Shown piece after piece: positions 8,093 to 15,196 of a stretch of DNA of 22,201 bases (position 1 is the first letter of the stretch; every line of letters begins with the position of its first letter). Position numbers and translations under genes: made by a program. The stretch comes from Deltaproteobacteria bacterium (GTDB lineage: Bacteria > Bdellovibrionota > UBA1018). Location of the stretch: NCBI GenBank assembly GCA_013286765.1, contig JABDFB010000027.1:1-22201 (forward strand), given 5' to 3'. Under the pieces are notes generated by a model. The model was not told the DNA's origin and did no database searches. It saw nothing but the letters and a program-made list of their open reading frames with translations.

Positions 8093-9067
8093 ATGAAAAC
8101 CGCGAGATTAGTCGCAAGTAGATTGGTTCCGAATAGGGTTGAATCGCCGTATTTGCGATTCTCTCGTCAGGCTTGGAGCGGCTTGAGGCAGGATGCACCT
8201 GGGCCTCTGACAGAAGACGAGCTGTGCGGGTTGCGAGGCATTCACTCGCCGACGACTGTTTCTGAAGTCGAGGAAATTTACCTGCCTCTGGCGCGCCTCT
8301 TAGGGATGTACTTCGATACATCGCAGGCGCTTTATCAAACAACGGCGCGATTCTTGGGTGCTGGTGCAAAGGTTCCTTATATTATCGGGGTAGCTGGAAG
8401 TGTTGCGGTAGGTAAAAGCACCACTTCTCGTATTTTACAAACTCTACTTTCGCGTTGGCATAAAGGAATCGAAGTAGAATTAGTAACGACCGATGGTTAT
8501 CTTTTTCCGAATGCCGTTCTGGTTGAAATGGGCATGCTCAATCGGAAAGGGTTCCCCGAAAGCTATGACGTACGGAATTTAGTAAACTTTCTGTCTGATC
8601 TAAAATCGGGTAAAACGAATCTGAGAGTTCCGCTCTACTCACATGCCAGATACGACGTACTGCAAAATGAGTACAAATCGATTAATCGCCCTCAAATTGT
8701 GATTGTCGAAGGACTGAACTTACTGCAATCCAATCGCTCACAAGGCAAAGATGACCCGCATGTATTCGTTTCCGATTTTCTGGATTTCAGTATCTATCTG
8801 GACGCGCCAATGCCGATAATCAAACAATGGTACATTAAGCGCTTCATGTATTTTAGAGAAAAGGCACAAGGCGACTCGAGTCTTTTCTTCCATCGGTTTA
8901 GTCTTCTGACAGACGAAGAAGCGCTCCGCTTCGCCGAAGGCATTTGGGAAGACATTAATGAAATAAATCTGAAGCAGAATATTCTGCCGTTCAGAGAGCG
9001 CGCTCAGCTCATTCTCAAGAAGATCGACGATCATTCGATACAAGAAGTGCTATTGCGAAAGACCTAG
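8093..9067 (+). CDS. coaA: Pantothenate kinase type I (CoaA)
   Basis: CoaA phosphorylates pantothenate, the first and controlling step of coenzyme A synthesis. The 324-residue product aligns by eye along its whole length with E. coli CoaA (316 residues): SPYLRFSRQAW near the N-terminus, EIYLPLARLL (61-70), the P-loop IGVAGSVAVGKST (98-110), LVTTDGYLFPN, KGFPESYDVRNLV, VPLYSHARYDV, VIVEGLNLLQS, HVFVSDFLDFSIYLDAP, and LKQNILPFRERAQLIL near the end. The frame extends upstream to a GTG at 8066, but the ATG at 8093 has an AAGG element nine bases before it and gives a better match to the family start, so it is preferred. The gene lies 81 bases after the glycosyltransferase on the same strand and may be read from the same transcript. 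Confidence 0.96.
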   Translation: MKTARLVASRLVPNRVESPYLRFSRQAWSGLRQDAPGPLTEDELCGLRGIHSPTTVSEVEEIYLPLARLLGMYFDTSQALYQTTARFLGAGAKVPYIIGVAGSVAVGKSTTSRILQTLLSRWHKGIEVELVTTDGYLFPNAVLVEMGMLNRKGFPESYDVRNLVNFLSDLKSGKTNLRVPLYSHARYDVLQNEYKSINRPQIVIVEGLNLLQSNRSQGKDDPHVFVSDFLDFSIYLDAPMPIIKQWYIKRFMYFREKAQGDSSLFFHRFSLLTDEEALRFAEGIWEDINEINLKQNILPFRERAQLILKKIDDHSIQEVLLRKT

Positions 9068-9097
9068 GGCTTGGCTGTGTTTCTCCGATGCTTGTCG

Positions 9098-9114
9098 AGG
9101 CCTTCCTTCGGCCT
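9098..9114 (+). other. Weak hairpin between convergent coaA and the 745-residue gene
   Basis: AGGCC and GGCCT (9098-9102, 9110-9114) can pair around a 7-base loop in the 67-base gap where two genes converge. No T tract follows on either strand, so it is not a standard terminator. Recorded because it is the only structure in this gap. Confidence 0.25.
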
Positions 9115-9134
9115 ATCCCGTGCTCAGTTCACTC

Positions 9135-11372
9135 TTAGTTATTCAATCGTGTCCATATATACTGTGGATAAGAATAGGACGGTTGAGGATTATTTACCAT
9201 CTGTTGTCGTGGTGCAATATCGTATTGCGGATACGAGTTGATATTCAAATTTCCCTGCTGATGTATAAAAGTAGATTGAACTTGAAAAAATAGCCAATTT
9301 CTCGTTGGTTCAGAGGTGAGTTTACCTGCGAGCTGGAACGCTTGCTTGAGGCAGAGTGGACTCTCTTTGAGTGCACCTAAATAATATTTTGAAAACGCGA
9401 GTCGTTCTAGGACCCATTGATTTTCCGGAAGCAGAGTCAGGAATCGAGCTGCACTTTCAAAGAACTCAATCGTAAACTTTCGATCCTGGCCTTGTGGATC
9501 TCGAGTCCTGGCGAGGATTAAAATTCCTTGGTTGAATAATTGATCTGCAAGGTTGGCAGCGATCGATTCGAGTGAAAAAAGCGCCTGCATAGGCATTGTT
9601 GAAGAAGGAGGTAGAGTGGAACACGTACTCGGATCCTTGTGAGGGGTGAGCATGGGTAGAGAGGGCACAGTGGGGCGTGTGCTTGTGTCTTTTTGCTCAA
9701 GTGCAAAAGGGGATGCATCAAAGTTGGAACGAGTACTCATGGGTAGAGAAGGTGGCGAAGTGAAGCGGACGCTTGGGCCCTTTTGTTCAGATTCGGGAAT
9801 TTCTTGCTCGAGTGCAAGATCAGTTGCATCAGAGTTGAGAGTAATGCCCGTGGGTAGAGGCGGAATGGCATTTGTGGCTCCTTTTGCAACTGGAGCCACT
9901 GGTGCAGGATCGGGTGCGGCCTCTGCTAGTGGTTCTGGTTCTTTCTTCGGCGCGACTTCCTGAGACTGAACCAGTTCAGATCTTTTTTTGCGGCGTTCGC
10001 GTTGGGGCAGGGGAATGATTTGGAATTGTAAGTCGTTACTCGCACTCACCAGCGTTTGCCCGACAGGCTGGGTGGTTTCAGTAGGCTGATTGGTTTTAGG
10101 CTGTTCTTCTTGACCACTTAGAATTGATTCGTCATCTACGAGTATAGATTGTTTCAAAGCGTTTTTATTTCTCCCACTTTTTTTTCTTTTTCCCCGATGC
10201 TGACGGCTCTTTTTTTCTGTGGGTTCTTCCATTGAGGTAAGAATTGCTTGCGAGGATGCAATTTTCGGCGCCTCATCTGGCGTCGGCTTCTTCTCTTCAT
10301 TTGCCTTTGTTACAATCGGAGAGTCTTGCTGTTTCTCGGGCTCTCTTTTCTTCGCGGCTGCTGCGGACGTCAGCGGATTAGTTTTTGTTTCCGCCTTCTT
10401 TTTGAGTTTTGCAAAATAAGGCTCAATTCCATTTGGAAAAATATCCTTATTCAATTCATTAGATTTTAGTTCACTTCTGATTTTTTCTAGCAAAGTCCGA
10501 CCCAGTTCCGGTCCAAGGGAATTGATAATATCAACCCAAGTCGATTCGATGGGTAATTGGAGAATGGCTGTAAAATCCTCCTTAATAACGGCCATATCAA
10601 CAAGGAACTTATCGGCGCGAGCTAAAGTAAAGAAAGCATAAGCCAAAAGATTTTTTGCAAACTTGAACCGTCCTGTTAGCTTTTCTGGAGTTTCTTTTCT
10701 GTAAAGATGAGCCAAACCGACAAATATCTCATAGGCGTTATCCGATATGTTTGGATGGGTAAAATCTGACATGAATTTAAGACTTGGAGTCGATTGCACT
10801 TCGAGCAACTGATGCGCCCTTTTTTCCCAGAGCTCGAGTGCCTCACTCCCGATGAGACGAAGTTTTTCTTCGTGTTCCGGTAATAATCTTGGTCCGTATG
10901 CTTCTGCAAATCGAGCTTTCCATCTTTCGTCAGATGCATTGGAGATCTGGGTAATAATGGCAAAAATAATACCAAACGACTTTCTAAGTTCTAATTCATC
11001 TAGGGAGCTTTCTGTCGCTAATTTCACCCAATTCCAGAGAAATTGCCGACACTTCGCAAAAATTATTGGAGTGTATTGGGTCAAAAACACTTTGGAATAT
11101 TGATTTCCAGAATCACTCGGAACATACATAACAGAACAGGCCGACCGGATCTCCTCAGACTGAATCAGTGTCAAGTCTTTTTCGTTCTTCAACTTTTGAA
11201 TAAGGAATATTAGTTTGGCTTTTTCTTGATTCAAATCCTGATCAAACCATAACGGAGAAGTCGGGGTAGAAGAGGTATCTGCAGCAAATGAAAGAGTTAG
11301 GAAGGAAAAAGAAAACAGGAATAGAGTCATTACTGCGGTAAGAGCAAAAATGCCCGTTATGCTTTTTTTCAT
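9135..11372 (-). CDS. Large secreted protein with low-complexity centre and TPR-like C-terminus
   Basis: A 745-residue protein not recognised as a known family. Residues 1-31 form a Sec signal peptide (MKK, long hydrophobic core, cleavage near SFA/AD). Residues 35-320 look like a globular, alpha-helical domain. Residues 320-500 are a Lys/Glu/Pro/Gln-rich, probably disordered linker with a very basic patch (KKSRQHRGKRKKSGRNK, 387-403) and Ala/Pro runs. Residues 503-590 hold degenerate repeats built on LP, SNFDA/NSDAT, ALEQ and TxPS. Residues 600-700 resemble tetratricopeptide-type helices (FFESAARFLTLLPENQWVLERLAF, SKYYLGALKESPLCLKQAFQ). Near the end SYPQY occurs twice. AGGAG lies five bases before the ATG. 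It sits 197 bases downstream of the sigma/anti-sigma/S41 set and may belong to its regulon. Role unknown; a periplasmic or surface scaffold is a guess. Confidence 0.75.
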   Translation of the reverse strand: MKKSITGIFALTAVMTLFLFSFSFLTLSFAADTSSTPTSPLWFDQDLNQEKAKLIFLIQKLKNEKDLTLIQSEEIRSACSVMYVPSDSGNQYSKVFLTQYTPIIFAKCRQFLWNWVKLATESSLDELELRKSFGIIFAIITQISNASDERWKARFAEAYGPRLLPEHEEKLRLIGSEALELWEKRAHQLLEVQSTPSLKFMSDFTHPNISDNAYEIFVGLAHLYRKETPEKLTGRFKFAKNLLAYAFFTLARADKFLVDMAVIKEDFTAILQLPIESTWVDIINSLGPELGRTLLEKIRSELKSNELNKDIFPNGIEPYFAKLKKKAETKTNPLTSAAAAKKREPEKQQDSPIVTKANEEKKPTPDEAPKIASSQAILTSMEEPTEKKSRQHRGKRKKSGRNKNALKQSILVDDESILSGQEEQPKTNQPTETTQPVGQTLVSASNDLQFQIIPLPQRERRKKRSELVQSQEVAPKKEPEPLAEAAPDPAPVAPVAKGATNAIPPLPTGITLNSDATDLALEQEIPESEQKGPSVRFTSPPSLPMSTRSNFDASPFALEQKDTSTRPTVPSLPMLTPHKDPSTCSTLPPSSTMPMQALFSLESIAANLADQLFNQGILILARTRDPQGQDRKFTIEFFESAARFLTLLPENQWVLERLAFSKYYLGALKESPLCLKQAFQLAGKLTSEPTRNWLFFQVQSTFIHQQGNLNINSYPQYDIAPRQQMVNNPQPSYSYPQYIWTRLNN
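9590..9870 (-). repeat. Degenerate tandem repeats inside the 745-residue protein gene
   Basis: Three imperfect units of about 100 bases share CATGGGTAGAG-like starts (near 9650, 9739 and, diverged, 9850) and a CTCGAGTGCAA/CTCAAGTGCAA block. At protein level they read LPxxxxxxSNFDA...ALEQ...TxPS in diverged copies. This points to local duplication in a low-complexity linker, a likely site of length variation between strains. Confidence 0.55.
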
Positions 11373-11420
11373 TGGCTTCTCCTGAATTCAGATATTGGGG
11401 TCTTTAGCTTTTCACCGCTG

Positions 11421-11450
11421 ATACAAGAAAAAATGGGTTTGTTCAATCAA
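11421..11450 (-). promoter_or_regulatory. Putative promoter of the 745-residue secreted protein gene
   Basis: On the minus strand, TTGATT (11450-11445) and TTGTAT (11426-11421) are separated by 18 bases and lie about 50 bases before the start codon, in a 197-base gap after the S41 gene. It resembles a vegetative promoter and would let the gene be expressed apart from the sigma operon. Nothing else in the gap (11373-11569) looks coding; it is AT-rich with short TTGAATT-type repeats. Confidence 0.35.
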
Positions 11451-11569
11451 ATAGTAAGTTCCTGCTCCAAATTCAGACGGAATATCAATTGAATAAATTC
11501 AATGAATTTAATTCAACTAAATGGAAGTGTCGTGCATTACTGCTGGTAAACTTTCTAGAAATCCTGGTA

Positions 11570-12790
11570 CTATTTCTTTTCTCTTATAAGGTAAACTGCG
11601 GCTTTAAGCTGTGCATCTGCAGTGAGACGAACTTCAATGTTGTTTGCAAGAGGACGAAAGTCTTTCTTGCTCGCAACTTCTAAATCAGGTTTTAAGCCGA
11701 TTTCATGGAAGGAAACACCTTTAGGTGATAGGAAGTTCTGGGTGGTGTACTTGATCGCAAAACCATTCGGTAGCTTTTCTAACGTCTGAACATTCCATTT
11801 TCCGGCAGTTTTTTCACCGACCAGAGTTGCTCCTCTGTTCTCAATCAAGGCAGATGCAAAAAGTTCGGCTCCAGCTGCTGTATACTGATTTGAGATTAGG
11901 GCAATAGGCAAGTTCTCGGTAAAAACAGGTTCCTGATTGGACTTCTTTTTTTCTTTATTATTTTCCCTGTCAATTATCGTAGTAATAGTTGATCCTTTTG
12001 GGACGAAAAGCTCAGAAGACCGAATCGCGCTATCAAATACTCCACCGTCATTGTAGCGTAGATCTACAATAAGCCCACGAACGCCTGCGTTTTTGAATTT
12101 ATCTAGTGCTGATCGAATGAGGTCCGGTGTGTTTTCGCCGAAATAATAGACGTAAAGTAATCCTATTTTATGCGGCAAAATCTCCGATTCAACGGGATTC
12201 CAGTGGATTGATTCGAGTTTAAACGATTTAGAAATAATTTGGTCGCCACGCAATATCTTGAGGTGGATACTATCACCAACGCGGCCTCGAATATCGTGTA
12301 CCACATCGATAATTTTCTTTTCCCGATAAGTCTTACCATTAACGCTAACAATGTTGTCGTCGACGTGAATGCCATTTTTCTCGGCTGGACTGCCAGGAGT
12401 AAGTCTAAGTACTTGAATAAGTCCCGTATCGGCTAAAAAATTAAACACTATTCCAATTCCCGCAAACTCCGAAGCATCTTCCTTCTCCATCTCTTTGAGT
12501 TCTTTTGGGCTGAAGAGTTTATTCCATTGGTGATCATCTTCGTTTAGACTCGAAAGCATTCCTTGAACGGCAGCCTGATAAAGAGCTTCTTCCGTGAGAT
12601 TTCTGTCCTGGTATCGCTGCAGGAGAATCTCTTTCGCTTTTTTGAACGAAGTTTCTGGATTTTGAAAGCGATCAGAGGAATGCCCGTTTTTGCTATTTTC
12701 GCCGGAATAACTGATATGAGGGTTGGCGATCATAATCGCTAATAGGACCGCAAATACTGAACTGCTGTGCATATAAAAGTTATTTTTCAT
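11570..12790 (-). CDS. S41-family (C-terminal processing) protease-like protein with PDZ domain, catalytic Ser missing
   Basis: A 406-residue exported protein. Residues 7-29 form a hydrophobic signal segment. Residues 45-105 are a helical leader like that of Ctp proteases. Residues 108-180 are a PDZ domain (FAGIGIVFNF, LTPGSPAEKNGIHVDDNIVSVNG). The S41 core has GLIVDLRYNDGGVFDSA (239-255, cf. the family DLRxNPGG) and GEKTAGKWNVQ (325-335). S41 enzymes cut proteins in the periplasm using a Ser-Lys pair. By spacing, Lys331 and Gln335 correspond to E. coli Prc Lys455 and Gln459, and the nucleophile (25 residues before the Lys) falls on Ala306 in the segment NQYTAAGAELFASAL (301-315), where active members have SASASE. 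It is therefore predicted inactive as a Ser protease. An AGGAG site precedes the ATG by six bases. It follows the anti-sigma gene after 34 bases. Confidence 0.88.
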   Translation of the reverse strand: MKNNFYMHSSSVFAVLLAIMIANPHISYSGENSKNGHSSDRFQNPETSFKKAKEILLQRYQDRNLTEEALYQAAVQGMLSSLNEDDHQWNKLFSPKELKEMEKEDASEFAGIGIVFNFLADTGLIQVLRLTPGSPAEKNGIHVDDNIVSVNGKTYREKKIIDVVHDIRGRVGDSIHLKILRGDQIISKSFKLESIHWNPVESEILPHKIGLLYVYYFGENTPDLIRSALDKFKNAGVRGLIVDLRYNDGGVFDSAIRSSELFVPKGSTITTIIDRENNKEKKKSNQEPVFTENLPIALISNQYTAAGAELFASALIENRGATLVGEKTAGKWNVQTLEKLPNGFAIKYTTQNFLSPKGVSFHEIGLKPDLEVASKKDFRPLANNIEVRLTADAQLKAAVYLIREKK

Positions 12791-12824
12791 AAAAACTCCT
12801 CTTTCTTAGAATTTAGTCTTTAGT

Positions 12825-13325
12825 TCATAGATAATGATTTTTGATCGAAATTTCGCCCGCCGAATCGATTAACTTTCTGTTGGTTTTGTTGTCTGAGTCT
12901 CGTTCAAGATGGGAAATTTGAGAAATATAAGTCGGATTTGGATCTGGTTTGAGAAGCAATCCGCCAACGAAGAGTACCAGGACTATTCCTATTGCTGCAA
13001 AGGCTCCACGGTATTTCCAAAAATTTAGACTTTTCAAAAAATCTGTCGTCCCAAAATCAACTACGCGCGAAGACGGCAAAAAAAGCTCTCGCACGTCCTG
13101 TTTGAGTTTCTGCTCAGCTTTAGCAGATGGAACGGCATCAAGATTGGAATCTGAAAGTTCAAATGAGCGCTTCAATGCGATAAAGTCCATCAGATATGTT
13201 TTTGAAGTTAATAACTTTTCTTCGATCTCTGTACGCTGATCGTCACTCACTGTCCCCATATAATAAGCAAAGAGTTCGTCGTTAATTCGTCCTGAAATTT
13301 CCGAAATATGATTTTCCGTTTTCAT
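12825..13325 (-). CDS. Membrane anti-sigma factor (predicted from context)
   Basis: A 166-residue protein with one membrane segment at about residues 107-125 (GAFAAIGIVLVLFVGGLLL), a cytoplasmic N-terminal part of about 100 residues and a short periplasmic tail of about 40. The N-terminal segment INDELFAYYMGTVSDDQRTEIEEKLLTSKTYLMDFIALK matches the layout of anti-sigma domains (a helix that starts with a short acidic motif, then a helix ending in a conserved position before the linker), but the zinc motif HxxxCxxC is absent (YYMG and YLMD occupy those places). The partner ECF sigma gene ends 14 bases upstream, the standard sigma/anti-sigma order. It would hold the sigma factor at the membrane until a signal. 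AGGGAG lies eight bases before the ATG. The family call rests on layout and position. Confidence 0.78.
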   Translation of the reverse strand: MKTENHISEISGRINDELFAYYMGTVSDDQRTEIEEKLLTSKTYLMDFIALKRSFELSDSNLDAVPSAKAEQKLKQDVRELFLPSSRVVDFGTTDFLKSLNFWKYRGAFAAIGIVLVLFVGGLLLKPDPNPTYISQISHLERDSDNKTNRKLIDSAGEISIKNHYL

Positions 13326-13339
13326 AATATAGCTCCCTG

Positions 13340-13897
13340 CTATTTAATTTCTTTTAGGCGTATTTTTAGCGCTTCCACCATCGCGTGAACCCTCGACCTA
13401 ACCGTGCCCAGCGGAATTCCCAGCACTTGTGAAATCTCTTGATATGCCATTCCCATTCGGCGCATTTGAAAAAGCTCGCGTGTTGGCTCAGGCAACGTCT
13501 TTGCTAAAACAAAGACCCTCTCGGCAAACTCGGTCATTTCCACTTCTGAAGATTCCTGCGGCTCTTTGTTAGCTTCATAATTGTCGTCATATTGTAAGAG
13601 AGCGTCTTCACCGCGTTTCCTGGAACGCAATCGATTTAGACAGCGATTTCTAGCAACAGTGTAAATCCAACCGCGAAATGTTCCTTGTTGTTCCGGAACC
13701 TGGCCAAACCCGGTTTTAGAATCGCTCTTCAGTACTTGCATAAATGCTTCGTGAAAAACCTCCTCCGCCTCCGGCCGGTTTTTCAAATAGCCATAGATGA
13801 ACTGAAACAACCCCCGCTGATGGCGGGTATAAAGGACATCAAATGCCGCAACGTCGCCGGATTTGATGCGATTGTAAAGATGTTCATCCGTTTCCAT
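13340..13897 (-). CDS. ECF-type RNA polymerase sigma factor
   Basis: A 185-residue sigma70-family protein of the extracytoplasmic function group, which directs RNA polymerase to stress or envelope promoters. Region 2 spans about residues 13-95: AAFDVLYTRHQRGLFQFIYGYLKNRPEAEEVFHEAFMQVL (2.1-2.2, core binding) and GTFRGWIYTVARNRCLNRLR (2.3-2.4, -10 recognition). Region 4 spans about 122-180: LPEPTRELFQMRRMGMAYQEISQVLGIPLGTVRSRVHAMVEALK, a helix-turn-helix for -35 recognition. There is no region 3, as expected. The frame extends to a TTG at 13906, but AGAAGAG lies immediately before that codon and nine bases before the ATG at 13897, so the ATG is chosen. It heads an operon with the anti-sigma and S41 genes; autoregulation is likely but no promoter is certain. 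Confidence 0.93.
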   Translation of the reverse strand: METDEHLYNRIKSGDVAAFDVLYTRHQRGLFQFIYGYLKNRPEAEEVFHEAFMQVLKSDSKTGFGQVPEQQGTFRGWIYTVARNRCLNRLRSRKRGEDALLQYDDNYEANKEPQESSEVEMTEFAERVFVLAKTLPEPTRELFQMRRMGMAYQEISQVLGIPLGTVRSRVHAMVEALKIRLKEIK

Positions 13898-14124
13898 AAG
13901 TTTCAACTCTTCTTATTGGAAAACACCGTATCGAAGAAAAGGTTCAGTTTGATAGCTATTTTTTCCGTGGACAAGGGCGCGGGTCGCGGGAAGGGTAGGT
14001 TAGGGTATTGATAACATACTAATATAATCAAGTAATCAATCCTCTGACCAATGATTTGCGTGGTTGATCCGTTGGGACCGGTATGCTAAGACCCCAAAAT
14101 CTGTCTGTTATTTGAAAACCTTGA

Positions 14125-14214
14125 GGAGAGATGTCCGAGTGGCTGAAGGAGCACGCTTGGAAAGCGTGTGTGCATGAAAGTGTACCGAGGGTTCGAATCC
14201 CTCTCTCTCCGCCA
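14125..14214 (+). tRNA. tRNA-Ser (anticodon GGA)
   Basis: A complete type II tRNA with CCA encoded. The acceptor stem GGAGAGA (14125-14131) pairs with TCTCTCC (14204-14210), followed by discriminator G and CCA (14212-14214). The anticodon stem CACGC/GCGTG encloses the loop TTGGAAA with anticodon GGA at 14159-14161, reading serine UCC/UCU codons. A long variable arm follows, typical of serine. The T arm is GAGGG-TTCGAAT-CCCTC (14187-14203). A TATGCT-like -10 element at 14082-14087 may belong to its promoter. The first bases of the following terminator start directly after the CCA. Confidence 0.97.
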
Positions 14215-14216
14215 TA

Positions 14217-14250
14217 AAACAAAAGACCCGCGAAAGCGGGTTTTTTGTTT
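14217..14250 (+). terminator. Rho-independent terminator of tRNA-Ser
   Basis: CCCGC/GCGGG (14227-14231, 14236-14240) with a GAAA loop is followed by six T (14241-14246); flanking AAAACAAAA and TTTTGTTTT-like arms extend the pairing. It follows the tRNA CCA by a few bases, a standard arrangement. Confidence 0.92.
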
Positions 14251-14254
14251 TATG

Positions 14255-14403
14255 GCGATGTCGAGATGAATGAGAACCCTTGGGTTCGACGAGCGTTTGC
14301 CGAAGGCAAGCCTTGAAATGAGGAGGCCAGGAGGGCCGACCCACTCTACGAAGCCCCTTTTCGCAGGAATGCGAAAAGGAAATCCCTCTTCGATTTCGGC
14401 CTC
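14255..14403 (+). other. Noncoding hairpin-rich stretch after tRNA-Ser
   Basis: About 150 bases between the tRNA terminator and the minus-strand reductase gene carry no credible gene but five consecutive short hairpins: GAACCC/GGGTTC (14274-14279, 14282-14287), TTGCC/GGCAA (14297-14301, 14305-14309), GGCC/GGCC (14325-14328, 14334-14337), CCTTTTCGCA/TGCGAAAAGG with GGAA loop (14356-14379) and GAAATC/GATTTC (14379-14384, 14392-14397). Such density is unusual for a plain spacer and suggests a dispersed repeat unit or a structured RNA. Strand is uncertain. Confidence 0.5.
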
Positions 14404-15051
14404 TCATATTTTCTTACTTAAAATAATATGTGTAGCATCGACTGTATCAGCTTTTTCAGTCACAGTAAATCCTAGTTTGGGCATGTCGATGCCCGAAAAT
14501 AAATTTTCACCAGAACCAAGAAATACTGGGCTGTACACCAGATGTAATTCATCGATTAGTCCTGCTTTCAAATACTCGCGAATGACCTGTACACCACCAC
14601 CTATACGAATATCTTTACCTTTGGCAGCTTCCTTCGCTTTTTTTAGAGCTGACTCTATTCCATCGGTTATAAAATAAAAAGTTGTTCCACCCTCCATTTC
14701 AAGAGGCTCTCGCTTGTGGTGGGTAAGAACAAATACCGGTGTGTGATAGGGAGGATTTTCTCCCCACCAACCGCGCCATTCACTATTAGGCCAAGGACCA
14801 CGTATGGGGCCAAACATGTTTCTCCCCATAATCCATGCGCCTATATTCTCAAACGACCTTTCACCAAAGGTATTATCAACGCCTTCTACGCCGGTGCCAT
14901 CACCATGCATTCTTTGAAATACTTTTGTTTTAAAGAACCATTTGTGAAGTTCAGGCCCTCTGATTCCAAGTGGATTCTCTAAACTTTGATTTGGACCAGC
15001 TCCGAATCCATCAAGCGATACGGCAAATGCCGCTACTTTCACTTTACTCAT
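14404..15051 (-). CDS. Dihydrofolate reductase-family (RibD C-terminal-like) protein
   Basis: A 215-residue protein of the RibD C-terminal/DHFR-fold group (YwjB/YyaP-like), NADPH-binding reductases whose natural substrates are mostly unknown. Visible marks: the opening VKVAAFAVSLDGFGAGPNQS (residues 4-23, matching the family's SLDGxia), ENIGAWIMGRNMFG (68-81, cf. GRkTye), PVFVLTHHKREPL, and IRIGGGVQVIREYLKAGLIDELHLVYSPVFLGSGENLF, where GGG and LIDEL...PVxLGxG are the nucleotide/fold signature. The frame extends upstream to 15144, but AGGAGGA just before the ATG at 15051 fixes the start. It lies 145 bases downstream of the MFS gene on the same strand. True folate function is unlikely; it may reduce a small molecule linked to the neighbouring cluster. 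Confidence 0.88.
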   Translation of the reverse strand: MSKVKVAAFAVSLDGFGAGPNQSLENPLGIRGPELHKWFFKTKVFQRMHGDGTGVEGVDNTFGERSFENIGAWIMGRNMFGPIRGPWPNSEWRGWWGENPPYHTPVFVLTHHKREPLEMEGGTTFYFITDGIESALKKAKEAAKGKDIRIGGGVQVIREYLKAGLIDELHLVYSPVFLGSGENLFSGIDMPKLGFTVTEKADTVDATHIILSKKI

Positions 15052-15196
15052 TCTTCCTCCTCGTTCTTGATTGTTAATTAAGCTAATTGTACCAAATATT
15101 GGAAATAGATTATAGCGAAGACATAGGTAACACTTTTGACCCAAACGGATTCCTCAAGGGTTTAATTCCGTAACTCTCTCCATCAGGGTATCTAAG

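Noticed and set aside
9646..9963. Plus-strand Gly/Ser-rich frame opposite the 745-residue gene
   Set aside because: It is a shadow of the repeat region; no ribosome-binding site, and the minus-strand gene has a signal peptide and coherent structure.
11456..11462. GGAACTT on the minus strand, like an ECF -35 element, before the 745-residue gene
   Set aside because: No matching -10 (GTC-type) motif lies 15-17 bases downstream, so an ECF promoter could not be supported.
14028..14407. Two minus-strand open frames running across the tRNA-Ser
   Set aside because: They are antisense to the tRNA and its terminator; translations such as the AEREGFEPS type are well-known artefacts of serine tRNA genes.
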